In this document: positions 1-7,864 of the stretch, one piece after another
Position numbering within the stretch: the first letter of the stretch is position 1
How the letters are laid out: every line of letters begins with the position of its first letter
Origin: Streptomyces rugosispiralis
Lineage (GTDB): Bacteria; Actinomycetota; Actinomycetes; Streptomycetales; Streptomycetaceae
Direction of reading: 5' to 3'
Length of the DNA stretch: 64,000 bases
Assembly (NCBI RefSeq): GCF_024505145.1
Contig: NZ_JANIAA010000001.1
Span: 434,001-498,000 of the forward strand
Translations under genes and position numbers: made by a program
The notes under the pieces: generated by a model
Told to the model about the DNA's origin: nothing
Seen by the model: only the letters and a program-made list of their open reading frames with translations
Databases searched by the model: none

Positions 1-1
1 G

Positions 2-181
2 CGGATCGAGCGGCACACCGGCAGGCAGTGGGACGTCTCCGCCGAGATGACGCTCGCCGGCACGGCGCTGGCCACCGCCCGGGCCGAGCTGCGGACCCGG
101 CGGCCACACCACTTCGCCCGTCACGAGGCCTGGCTCGCCCACCGGACACCGTCCCCCAACGGACCCCACACAGAAAGCTGA
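2..181 (+). CDS. C-terminal end of an unidentified protein (cut by window edge)
   Basis: An open frame runs from the window edge to a TGA eight bases before the next start. The last 59 residues are rich in Arg and Ala and contain RIERHTGRQWDVSAEM and RPHHFARHEAWLAH. I do not recognise a family with certainty; the helical Ala/Arg-rich tail would fit the end of an acyl-CoA-dehydrogenase-like or flavin monooxygenase protein, but that is a guess from neighbourhood. Tight spacing to the downstream flavin monooxygenase and the same strand suggest it is the upstream member of the same operon. Confidence 0.5.
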   Translation, partial: RIERHTGRQWDVSAEMTLAGTALATARAELRTRRPHHFARHEAWLAHRTPSPNGPHTES

Positions 182-188
182 GAACGCC

Positions 189-1217
189 ATGGTCGAATTC
201 CTCACCGGGCTGCAGCCCCTCGAGACCGGCGAAACCGACCCCGACCTCATGATCTCCAGGATCCAGGAACTGGACCGCTCGCAGGTCATCGACCGGGTCC
301 TCCTCGGGTACTCCGCCACCTGGCCGCACAACCACGCCACCGCGCCCTTCGCGCTGGCGATGTCGGAGAGGTTCTCGCCGATCGTCGCGCACCGTCCGGG
401 CGTGATGGCGCCGGTGGCCGCCGCGCGCTACTTCGCCACCCTCGACGTACTCGCCCGGGGCAGGCTCGCCATCAACGTGGTCGTGGGCGGCTCCGACAAG
501 GACCTGCGCCGCGAGTCGGACGACCTGCCCAAGGCCGACCGCTACCGGCGGGCGGTCGAGTACCTCGACATCATCCGCCGCGCCTGGACCGAGACCGAAC
601 CCTTCGACCACCACGGCGAGTACTACACGGCCGAGGCGGTGAAGCTGCGGACCAAGCCGGTGCGGGGCCAGGTGCCCATCTTCATGGGTGGCGAGAGCGC
701 CGACGCCGTGGACTTCGGCGCCCGCCACGCCGACCTGTACATGCTGTGGGGAGAACCGCTCGCCGGTACCAAGGAGCGCATCGACCGGGTCACCGCGGCG
801 GCCGAACGCCACGGCCGCGCCATGCGGTTCTCGCTGAGCCTGCGCCTGTTCATCGGTGACACCGACGACGACGCCTGGGCCCGGGCCCGGGCCGTGGAGC
901 GGCAGATCGCCGAGGCCGCCGGAACCCCGGCCTTCCTGCGCTCGTCGTCGACCGACACCTCCGTCGGACGGCAACGGGCTCTCGCCCTCACCGACCACGA
1001 GCTGCACGACGACTGCTTCTGGACCGGGCTGACCAAGCTCCTGGGCGGCTTCGCCAACTCCCAGGCGCTCGTCGGCACCGAGGAGCGCGTCCTGGACACC
1101 CTCGGCAGGTACCGGGAGCTCGGAGTCGACGCGTTCTTGGTGACGACGGGCGCCGAAGCGACCTGGGACCCGTCGCTGGAGTCCTTCCTGGCCCGGGCGA
1201 AGAAGGAGCTGGCATGA
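189..1217 (+). CDS. LLM-class flavin-dependent monooxygenase (SsuD-like)
   Basis: A 342-residue luciferase-like TIM-barrel protein. The segment HRPGVMAPVAAARYFATLD followed by GRLAINVVVGGSDKDLRRE and later VPIFMGGESADAVDFGARHAD is typical of the alkanesulfonate monooxygenase (SsuD) branch, which uses reduced FMN and oxygen to oxidise sulfonates or other small substrates. Such enzymes do not reduce flavin themselves and need a separate reductase; one lies at 5207-5716. The stop overlaps the start of the CoA ligase by four bases, so translation is probably coupled. Clustered with a CoA ligase, a lyase-like protein and a flavoprotein, it probably starts an oxidative catabolic route; the substrate cannot be read from the sequence. 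Confidence 0.85.
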   Translation: MVEFLTGLQPLETGETDPDLMISRIQELDRSQVIDRVLLGYSATWPHNHATAPFALAMSERFSPIVAHRPGVMAPVAAARYFATLDVLARGRLAINVVVGGSDKDLRRESDDLPKADRYRRAVEYLDIIRRAWTETEPFDHHGEYYTAEAVKLRTKPVRGQVPIFMGGESADAVDFGARHADLYMLWGEPLAGTKERIDRVTAAAERHGRAMRFSLSLRLFIGDTDDDAWARARAVERQIAEAAGTPAFLRSSSTDTSVGRQRALALTDHELHDDCFWTGLTKLLGGFANSQALVGTEERVLDTLGRYRELGVDAFLVTTGAEATWDPSLESFLARAKKELA

Positions 1218-2857
1218 CGGCGTCCGTCGCCCGGGGCAATGGCGCCCCGGGTCTGGAGGGATTCTCCGATCTCGCCGACGGCACGGTCGGCGGGCTGCTC
1301 GCCGCCCGCGCCGCACTGCGCCCCGACAAGCCCGCGCTCGTCTTCGACGACAGTGAACTGACCTACGGCGCGCTCGACGCCGCGGTCACCGACGTGGCAC
1401 GCGGTCTGATATCCGCGGGCGCCACCCCGGGCAGCTCGGTCGGGATCTTCCTGCCCAACCGGCCCGAATATCTGCTCGCCTGGCTGGGAGCGGCCCGCGC
1501 CGGGGCCGTCGAAGTCCCGATCAACATCGCCTACAAGGGCTCCTTCCTCGACCACGCGCTCCGCGGCACCGGCGTGCGGGTGCTGGTCACCGACGCGGCC
1601 CTGCTGGAACTCGTCGCCGAGCTGCCGGACGTACCGCATACCCTCGAGACCGTCGTCCTGCTCGACGGCGAACGCCACCGCCGCACCCCGCCCGGAGTGA
1701 CGGTACGGACGTGGAACGACCTGCTCACGGCCGGCGGCCCGGGGGTGGAGCTCCCCCGCGTCGCGCCGGGGGACCCGGTCGCGATCATGCTCACGTCCGG
1801 AACGACCGGGCGCAGCAAGGGAGTTGTCCACCCGCATCTGATGCCGCTGGTCGCCGCGCGCGAGTGCGCGGCGCAGATGGCCACGACCGCCGATGAGCGG
1901 CTGTACACCTGCCTGCCGCTGTTCCACGGCGCCGCGCAGATCAACATATCCCTGCACGCCTTCTACGCGGGGGCGACCCTGGTCCTCGGGCGCCGGTTCA
2001 GCGCCAGCAGGTTCTGGGACGAGCTGCGCGACCACCGGGTCACCCAGTTCAACGCGCTCGGTTCCGTGCTGCCGATGCTCCTGGCGCGGCCTCCGTCCGA
2101 CCGTGATCGCGACCACCGGGCGACGAAGGTGTTCGCCGCGCCCGCCCCGCCGCAAGTGCTGCATCCGTTCGAGGAGCGCTTCGGCGTCCATGTCGTCGAG
2201 GGCTACGGACTCACCGAGATCAAGAACGTGCTCTACAACCCTCTCGGCGCCCGGAAGGTCGGCTCGCTGGGCCTGCCCACCGCATCGTCCGTTCTGGAGA
2301 TCCACGACGAGTCGGGGCAGCGTGCCGCGCCCGGCCGGGCCGGGGAGATCGTGTACCGGCCCCGCCTGCCGGACATCATGTTCTCCGGCTACCACCGCGA
2401 TCCCGAAGCGACGCTCGCGACCATGAAGGATCTGTGGTGGCACACCGGCGACCTGGGCTACACGGACGAGGACGGCTACTTCTACTTCATCGACCGCAAG
2501 AAGGACGCGTTGCGCCGCCGGGGTGAGAACATCTCCTCCCACGAGATCGAATCGGTTCTGCTCGCCTGTCCCGGCGTCCTGGCCGCCGCCGCCATCGGCA
2601 CCCCGTCGGAGCTGGGCGAGGACGAGGTCCTCGTCGTCGTGCAACCCGAACCCGGCCACGAGCTGGATTTCACGGAGCTGTTCGCCCACTGCGACCGCTC
2701 GATGCCGCACTTCATGGTCCCCCGCTACTACCGCGTCGTGGACCGGCTTCCCGTCACCCCGAACGGCAAGGTGCGCAAACACCAGCTCCGTGACCAGGGC
2801 CGCGTCGGGGCCTGGGACGCACTCGCCGCCGGGCTCACCCCCACCCGCCACGTCTGA
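1214..2857 (+). CDS. AMP-forming acyl-CoA ligase
   Basis: A 547-residue member of the adenylate-forming superfamily, full length. The P-loop signature is MLTSGTTGRSKGVVHPH near residue 195, the adenosine-binding motif is EGYGLTEIKN near 330, and the hinge is WWHTGDLGYTDEDGYFYFID followed by RKKDALRRRGENISSHEIE. The catalytic lysine of the C-terminal domain lies in PVTPNGKVRKHQLR. The overall pattern resembles the crotonobetaine/carnitine-CoA ligase group. It would activate a carboxylic acid as its CoA thioester in the cytoplasm. The start overlaps the upstream monooxygenase stop (ATGA), and the lyase-like gene starts nine bases after its stop, so the three form one operon. Confidence 0.88.
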   Translation: MTASVARGNGAPGLEGFSDLADGTVGGLLAARAALRPDKPALVFDDSELTYGALDAAVTDVARGLISAGATPGSSVGIFLPNRPEYLLAWLGAARAGAVEVPINIAYKGSFLDHALRGTGVRVLVTDAALLELVAELPDVPHTLETVVLLDGERHRRTPPGVTVRTWNDLLTAGGPGVELPRVAPGDPVAIMLTSGTTGRSKGVVHPHLMPLVAARECAAQMATTADERLYTCLPLFHGAAQINISLHAFYAGATLVLGRRFSASRFWDELRDHRVTQFNALGSVLPMLLARPPSDRDRDHRATKVFAAPAPPQVLHPFEERFGVHVVEGYGLTEIKNVLYNPLGARKVGSLGLPTASSVLEIHDESGQRAAPGRAGEIVYRPRLPDIMFSGYHRDPEATLATMKDLWWHTGDLGYTDEDGYFYFIDRKKDALRRRGENISSHEIESVLLACPGVLAAAAIGTPSELGEDEVLVVVQPEPGHELDFTELFAHCDRSMPHFMVPRYYRVVDRLPVTPNGKVRKHQLRDQGRVGAWDALAAGLTPTRHV

Positions 2858-2866
2858 GGAACCGCC

Positions 2867-3802
2867 ATGTCCCTGCCCGACGGAGTGCGCATCCGCGAGA
2901 TCGCGCCCCGGCTGACCTTCCAGGACCATGCGGTCCCGACCGACGTCAAGATCGAACTCGTGCGGCGCCTGATCGATGCCGGTGTCCGCGAGTTCGAGCT
3001 GTCCTCCTTCGTCCGGCCCGACCTCGTACCGGGTCTCGCCGACGCCGCGGAGGTGTTCGCCCGCGTGCCGCGGGTCCCCGGGCTCAGCCTCGGCTGCTGT
3101 GTCGGCAACGCGCGCGGGCTCGCCCGCGCGGTCGACGCCGGAGCCGACACGGCGCATTTCCTGCTCTCCGCCGACGAGGAGTTCGCCCGCGCCAACATCG
3201 GACGGTCCACCGCGGACTCGTTGCGCGAGCTGGAGCGCATGGCCGCGTACGCCGCGGACAAGGAGATCCTGCTCGGCACGTATGTCATCTTCGCCTGGGG
3301 TGGGCCGACCGGCCCCGCGCGCACCGGCGAGGATCTCCAGCCGCTGGCCCGGCGGCTCCTCGACATCGGGGTGGAGCACTGGATCCTCGCGGATTCCTCC
3401 GGCTACGCGGCACCGCCCCAGATCCGCGAACTCGTCAGCGCCGCGCTCACCCACGTACCGTCCGGGAACCTGACCGTGCAGATCCACGACGGCCGCGGCA
3501 TGGGCCTCGCGGCCCTGCTCCCGCTCCTCGAACTCGGCGTCCGCGCCATCGACACCTCCCTCGCCGGCAGCGGCGGCCATCCGGCGATGCCCGGTGCCCA
3601 GGGCGGGGGTCTGTGCACCGAGGACGCCGTGCAGATGCTCGAACTGTGCGGTGTGGACACCGGTATCGATCTGCCCCGCCTCATCGAGACGGCGAACTGG
3701 CTCACCGGCGAGATCGGTGTGCCCGGCAAGGGGTTCGTCCGGCACACCGGTCGCGTGCCGAGCACGGCCCGCCCCGGCGATCCGCTCACCTTCACCTGGT
3801 GA
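2867..3802 (+). CDS. HMG-CoA lyase-like DRE-TIM protein with altered active-site motifs
   Basis: A 311-residue protein of the HMG-CoA lyase / pyruvate carboxyltransferase fold: IREIAPRLTFQDH near residue 5, DAGVREFELSSFVRPDLVPGLADA near 30, LADSSGYAAPPQIRELV near 170, and GVRAIDTSLAGSGGHPAMPG near 225. It follows HMG-CoA lyase from end to end but lacks its diagnostic residues. The family has PRDGLQ (Asp binds the metal) and here it is PRLTFQ; the HxH metal pair is QIHDG; the catalytic Cys of GGCPYAPGA is replaced by His in GGHPAMPGA. So either the chemistry or the substrate differs. It sits in one operon directly after the CoA ligase, which implies a CoA-linked substrate. Function is inferred from fold and context only. 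Confidence 0.75.
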   Translation: MSLPDGVRIREIAPRLTFQDHAVPTDVKIELVRRLIDAGVREFELSSFVRPDLVPGLADAAEVFARVPRVPGLSLGCCVGNARGLARAVDAGADTAHFLLSADEEFARANIGRSTADSLRELERMAAYAADKEILLGTYVIFAWGGPTGPARTGEDLQPLARRLLDIGVEHWILADSSGYAAPPQIRELVSAALTHVPSGNLTVQIHDGRGMGLAALLPLLELGVRAIDTSLAGSGGHPAMPGAQGGGLCTEDAVQMLELCGVDTGIDLPRLIETANWLTGEIGVPGKGFVRHTGRVPSTARPGDPLTFTW

Positions 3803-3886
3803 CGCGGGGCGAGAGCCCGCGTCCGGCGCGCCACCGTCGCGCCGACCCACGCATACCGGTTCAGCAGCATGAATCAAGGAGGACCA

Positions 3887-4544
3887 GTGACGCATACCCG
3901 TACGCCCACGATCGTCGTCGCCAGCGCCGGGCTGACCGGCCTCTCCGCGGCGATTTCCGCCCGGGAGGCCGGCGCCCGCGTGGTGCTGCTGGAGAAGGGC
4001 GGCCGCGAGGACGTCGGCGGGAACGCGGCCTTCTCCGGCGGTCTGTTTCTGTTCCGCTATGACGGGCCGGACGACCTGACCTCCATCACCGAGGACTTCG
4101 AGCCGGGCATGGCGGCCGACCGGAACGCTCGTCGGGCTCGCCGAGCGGATCGGGGTGCCCGCGGACCGGCTGACGCACACGCTGCAGACGTTCAACAACG
4201 CCTGCGCGCCCGGCGACACCATCAGTGAGGATCGCGGCACGTCCGGCATCACCCCGCCGAAGTCCCGCTGGGCGGCGCCCCTCGACCGGCCGCCGTATGT
4301 CGCCTACCACGCCGTCGCGGGGCTCACCTTCACCTTCGGCGGCATCCGGATCGACCAGGACGGACGGGCCCTCGGGGCCGACGGGGCGCCGGTGCCGGGC
4401 CTGTACGCGGCGGGTGAGGCCATCGGCGGTCTGTTCTACGGCGACTATCCCGGTGGCGCCGCCCTGATGCGCGCCGCGGTGTTCGGCCGCGCGGCCGGAC
4501 ACACCGCCGCGGCCGAAGCCGCGTCGGCGCCTCATCCGGCCTGA
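3887..4544 (+). pseudogene. Remnant of a fumarate-reductase/tricarballylate-dehydrogenase-type flavoprotein
   Basis: The first part (GTG at 3887 after an AAGGAGG) encodes an FAD-binding N-terminus, IVVASAGLTGLSAAISAREAGARVVLLEKG, followed by GGNAAFSGGLFLFRYDG. The reading frame is then lost near 4120. The C-terminal part resumes in another frame with LTHTLQTFNNACAPGD, and GLYAAGEAIGGLFYGDYPGG near 4390, which is the FAD-proximal end of the family. Intact members have about 450-500 residues; only about 220 are represented, so a large internal deletion plus a frameshift has occurred. The dinucleotide motif itself is degraded (ASAGLTGL instead of GxGxxGL). It follows the lyase-like gene and was probably the last gene of that operon. 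Confidence 0.8.
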
Positions 4545-4607
4545 CCACACCGCGCGGACCGGGGACCGACCCGCGGGGGCTCCCCCGCGGGTCGGTCATC
4601 CGCGCGT

Positions 4608-5189
4608 CTACTCCTCCGGGCGGCCCATGTCCCGGAGTTCGTTCTCCACCACGAGCGCCGCCTGCCGCAGGCGGCCGTCGGTGGCGGCGATGTCGTCCCG
4701 CCCGAGTGTGGCGTTCAATGTGTCGCTGATCTTGAGAACCTCGTCGCTCATCTCCTCCAAGGCGGCCAGGCCCGCCTCGGTGACCTGGAGCGAGAGCGCC
4801 CGTTCGCTCTCCGGATGCGCGGCGCGGGCCACGAATCCGCGATTCTCCAGTTGTGTGACCATCCGCGTCATGGTCTGCGGCCGCGCATAGCAGCGGCGTG
4901 ACAGCTGAGCGAGGCTGAGATGGGGTTGATTGGCCAGGATGCGCAGGGCGGTGTAGCTGGACAGCGTCATCTTCCACGGACGCAGTCGGGTGTTCCCGAT
5001 CCTGGTGACCGCCCGCTCGAGCCGGAAGACCGCATCGATCAGCGAGGACGCCTCGTCCATGCCTGCGGCGGCCCCGGCCGGCGAGCGACCGTCGTCGAAC
5101 GGGTTGATGTAGGGGAGAGCGCTGGACACCTGTACAGCATACGGCCCACGGGGGCGGAACATCAGCATGCTTGCATTATTCCTAAGCAT
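4608..5189 (-). CDS. MarR family transcriptional regulator
   Basis: A 193-residue protein with a winged-helix core: MTLSSYTALRILANQPHLSL, then the recognition region LAQLSRRCYARPQTMTRMVT and the wing ENRGFVARAAHPESERALSL, followed by a dimerisation helix. MarR proteins usually repress an adjacent divergent gene and release it on binding a small aromatic ligand. It is divergent from the flavin reductase at 5207, and three copies of an AGCATGCT palindrome lie across both 5' ends. The start is uncertain: the ATG at 5189 lies inside the second palindrome, further ATGs are at 5168 and 5162, and none has an obvious ribosome site, so a leaderless transcript or a start further in is possible. Confidence 0.85.
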   Translation of the reverse strand: MLRNNASMLMFRPRGPYAVQVSSALPYINPFDDGRSPAGAAAGMDEASSLIDAVFRLERAVTRIGNTRLRPWKMTLSSYTALRILANQPHLSLAQLSRRCYARPQTMTRMVTQLENRGFVARAAHPESERALSLQVTEAGLAALEEMSDEVLKISDTLNATLGRDDIAATDGRLRQAALVVENELRDMGRPEE

Positions 5190-5213
5190 GCTTTTATTGT
5201 GTAAGCATGCTTA
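5164..5213. promoter_or_regulatory. Triple palindromic operator, probably for the MarR regulator
   Basis: Three copies of the palindrome AGCATGCT occur at 5164-5171, 5185-5192 and 5204-5211; the second and third extend to AAGCATGCTT and TAAGCATGCTTA. Centres are 21 and 19 bases apart, about two helical turns, so bound dimers would lie on one DNA face. The sites cover the start codons of both the MarR gene and the flavin reductase. Assignment to this MarR protein is inferred from position. Confidence 0.7.
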
Positions 5214-5716
5214 CATCGACGAGTTCGCAGCAACCGGGCCCCGACACCACGCGTTTCCGGGCCGTCCTCGGCCATTTCCCCAGCGGCATCACCGCCATCA
5301 CGTCGCGCGACGCGCAGGGCGGGCCGGTGGGCATGACCGTCGCGTCGTTCACCTCCGTCTCGCTCACCCCTCCGCTCGTGGCGTTCCTGCCCGGCAAGAC
5401 GTCATCGACGTTCCCGGTCATCGCCGAACGCGGCACTTTCTGCGTGAACGTCCTCGCCACCGGCCAGGAGCGGATCTGCCGCGCCCTGTCGGTGCCGGGA
5501 GGCGACAAGTTCGCCGAGGTGGCCTGGCGGCCGGGGCCGCACGGAGACCCGGTCATCGACGGCGCGGTCGCCTGGATCGACTGCGGGATCGAAGCCGTGC
5601 ACGACGCCGGTGACCACTACATCGTCATAGGGCGGGTCAATGACCTCGACGCCGACAGCACGGCGTCACCCCTGCTGTTCTTCCGGAGCCGCTACAACCA
5701 CCTGGTATCCGCATGA
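5207..5716 (+). CDS. Flavin reductase (two-component monooxygenase partner)
   Basis: A 169-residue protein of the FMN-binding split-barrel flavin reductase family. It contains FRAVLGHFPSGITAITS near residue 18, GMTVASFTSVSLTPPLVAF near 45, the conserved FCVNVLATGQE near 85, and LLFFRSRYNHL at the end. It supplies reduced FMN or FAD from NAD(P)H to a separate oxygenase; the luciferase-type monooxygenase at 189-1217 is the obvious partner. The ATG lies inside the third AGCATGCT palindrome with no ribosome site upstream, so the message may be leaderless and tightly controlled by the divergent MarR protein. Confidence 0.87.
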   Translation: MLTSTSSQQPGPDTTRFRAVLGHFPSGITAITSRDAQGGPVGMTVASFTSVSLTPPLVAFLPGKTSSTFPVIAERGTFCVNVLATGQERICRALSVPGGDKFAEVAWRPGPHGDPVIDGAVAWIDCGIEAVHDAGDHYIVIGRVNDLDADSTASPLLFFRSRYNHLVSA

Positions 5717-5803
5717 CTGGTGAGCGACCGCGACGGCGGAAAAACGGCCAACTTCACGGTCCCGCACTCCGGGCGTTGTCGGCCCCTCGGCCCGCTCCTA
5801 CAG

Positions 5804-5817
5804 TGGGAGCGCTCCCA
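5804..5817. promoter_or_regulatory. CebR operator (cellobiose/cellotriose repressor box)
   Basis: The 14-base palindrome TGGGAGCGCTCCCA is a perfect match to the known binding site of CebR, the LacI-type repressor of cellulose-use genes in Streptomyces. It lies 65 bases upstream of the glucuronoyl esterase start, in the expected promoter position. CebR itself is not in this window. Confidence 0.88.
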
Positions 5818-5882
5818 TAGCTCCCATAACCCCGTAGCCCCATGGCCCGCCGCGACCGCGTGCCCCTTCATGGAGGTCCTCC

Positions 5883-7154
5883 ATGCGCGTTCATCATCCT
5901 CGGCGCCGGGCGTGGGCGGCCGCGGTCTTCCTGGCCGCGGCGAGCCTGGCCGCCACCGCCCTCGACGCACCGGCGGGCGCCGCCGACAGCCTCGGAGCCG
6001 GTCCCGGCATCAAGCCCGGTGTCGAGGACGACGGAGCCGACTGCGCGGTGCCCGCCCCGGGCGCCGGGACCGCCAACTCCAAACTGCCCGACCCCTTCAT
6101 CAGGCTGGACGGTACGCGCGTCACCGCCAAGTCCGACTGGCGGTGCCGACGGGCAGAGATCAAGAAGCTGGCGGAGCGGTTCGTCTACGGCGAGAAGCAC
6201 CCGAAGCCGGCGAGTGTCACCGGTACGGTCTCCGGCACCAGCATCACCGTGAACGTGACGGATCAGGGCAGGAGTTCCAGCTTCTCGGCGAAGGTCGAAC
6301 TGCCCAGTGGCCCGGGACCGTTCCCGGCCGTGGTCGTCCTGGGAGGGTTCGGGGCGGACACGGCCACCATCAAGGCCTCCGGCGCCGCCGTCATCTCCTA
6401 CGACCCCCTCGCCGTCGGCAGAGAGGGCACTCCACGGAACAACAAGCAGGGCGCGTTCTACAGCGTCTACGGCTCATCGAGCAGCACGGGGCTGCTCATG
6501 GCCTGGGCCTGGGGCGCCAGCCGGATCATCGACGTCATCGAGCAGTCGGGCGGCGGCATTCTCAAGGCGGACGCGATCGGTGTCACGGGATGCTCGCGGT
6601 ACGGCAAGGGTGCCTTCGCGGTCGGCGCGTTCGACCAGCGCATCGCCCTGACCATGCCGATCGAGTCGGGCACCGCCGGGCTCCCCATCTACCGCGGGGT
6701 TCCGGGAGAGAGCGGTGCACAGCCGCTGAGCAGCGCCTACTCCGAACAGCCGTGGCTGGGCGACGCGTTCGGCGCCTTCACGGGCAACCCGGCCACGCTG
6801 CCGGTGGACTCCCACGAGATCGTGGCCATGGTCGCGCCGCGGGGTCTGTTCATCATGGAGAACCCGCATATCGACTGGCTGGGCGCCAGGTCCGGGAGCG
6901 TGGCGGCCCTGGGCGGAGCGGAGGTCTACAAGGCGCTCGGCGCGGGGAGCGACATCAGCTACTGGTCCGACATCCAGGACGCCAACCACTGCGCCGTCCG
7001 GTCCGAGTGGAAGGCTCCCCTGCAGCAGAACATCCGGAAGTTCCTGCTGCGGACGGGGGATGACCCCGGCGTGATCAGGGTCTCCGGCAAGAAGGCGGGC
7101 AACCTGGCCGAATGGCGGAACTGGCAGACCCCGATCCTCACCGGTCAGCCCTGA
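5883..7154 (+). CDS. Secreted glucuronoyl methylesterase (CE15)
   Basis: A 423-residue secreted enzyme. An Arg-rich start and Ala-rich hydrophobic stretch form a signal peptide with likely cleavage near residue 33 (AGA/ADS). The family signature VTGCSRYGKGAFAVGAFD holds the nucleophile Ser at about residue 238, and DANHCAVRSEW near the end carries the catalytic His. CE15 enzymes cut the ester between lignin alcohols and 4-O-methyl-glucuronic acid of xylan, loosening lignin-carbohydrate links outside the cell. No carbohydrate-binding module is present. A GGAGG precedes the ATG. The CebR box upstream predicts induction by cello-oligosaccharides, consistent with plant-cell-wall degradation. Confidence 0.9.
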   Translation: MRVHHPRRRAWAAAVFLAAASLAATALDAPAGAADSLGAGPGIKPGVEDDGADCAVPAPGAGTANSKLPDPFIRLDGTRVTAKSDWRCRRAEIKKLAERFVYGEKHPKPASVTGTVSGTSITVNVTDQGRSSSFSAKVELPSGPGPFPAVVVLGGFGADTATIKASGAAVISYDPLAVGREGTPRNNKQGAFYSVYGSSSSTGLLMAWAWGASRIIDVIEQSGGGILKADAIGVTGCSRYGKGAFAVGAFDQRIALTMPIESGTAGLPIYRGVPGESGAQPLSSAYSEQPWLGDAFGAFTGNPATLPVDSHEIVAMVAPRGLFIMENPHIDWLGARSGSVAALGGAEVYKALGAGSDISYWSDIQDANHCAVRSEWKAPLQQNIRKFLLRTGDDPGVIRVSGKKAGNLAEWRNWQTPILTGQP

Positions 7155-7197
7155 CGCCGGTGGCGAAGCCCGGTGGCCGGATCCGTACGCCGTCCGG

Positions 7198-7860
7198 TCA
7201 GGGGCGCGGGTGGGCATCGTGGGTGAGGAGGGCGAGCTGGACGCGGTTGTCCAGGTCCAGTTTGGCCAGGGCGCTGGAGAGGTGGGCCTTGACCGTGCCG
7301 AGGGAGAGGTGCAGGCGAGTGCCGATGTCCGTGTTGGACAGGCCCTCGGCGACCGCCTCGGCCACCTCGCGCTCGCGTTCGGTGAGCAACGCCAGCCGCT
7401 GCCGGGCGCGTTCGGCGCGGTCGTCCGGCCCGCCCGGCCCACCCGCCGCGTGCCGGATGAGGGCACGCGCGGCGGACGGCGACAGCGCGGGCTCGCCACC
7501 GGCCGCCCGCCGTACCGCCTCGACGATTTCCTCGGGTACGGCGTGTTTGACGAGGTACCCGGCGGCGCCGGAGCGCATCGCCTCCAGCACCAGGCCGTGC
7601 TCGTCGAAGGTGGTCAGCACGATCACCTGGGGTGACTGGGCACCGCCGCGGGTGAGCTCACGGGTGGCCGCGAGACCGTCCACGACCGGCATCCGGATGT
7701 CCATGAGGACCACATCGGGCGTGTGTTCACGGACGGCGGCGGTCACCTCGGCACCGTCCGACGCCTCCCCCACGACCTCTATACCGTCCGCCCCGCGCAG
7801 CATCATCTTCAGCCCGGTCCGCACCAGGGGGTCGTCGTCGGCCAGCAGCACTCGGATCAT
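7198..7860 (-). CDS. NarL/LuxR-type response regulator
   Basis: A 220-residue regulator. The receiver domain starts with VLLADDDPLVRTGLKMML; the phosphorylated Asp lies in DVVLMDIRMPVVDG and the conserved Lys in GAAGYLVKHAVPEEI. A LuxR-type helix-turn-helix follows: LLTEREREVAEAVAEGLSN and DIGTRLHLSLGTVKAHLSSA. It begins a few bases after the stop of the sensor kinase upstream on the same strand, so the two form an operon. Targets are not evident; it ends convergently against the esterase gene. Confidence 0.92.
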   Translation of the reverse strand: MIRVLLADDDPLVRTGLKMMLRGADGIEVVGEASDGAEVTAAVREHTPDVVLMDIRMPVVDGLAATRELTRGGAQSPQVIVLTTFDEHGLVLEAMRSGAAGYLVKHAVPEEIVEAVRRAAGGEPALSPSAARALIRHAAGGPGGPDDRAERARQRLALLTEREREVAEAVAEGLSNTDIGTRLHLSLGTVKAHLSSALAKLDLDNRVQLALLTHDAHPRP

Positions 7861-7864
7861 CGCG

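Noticed and set aside
623..4252. A very long open frame antisense to the monooxygenase, ligase and lyase-like genes
   Set aside because: It lies opposite well-recognised genes, has repetitive Gly/Arg/Glu-rich composition with no domain, and is an artefact of high GC in the third codon position. The same holds for long antisense frames at 22991-25609, 29697-31433 and 34268-37045.
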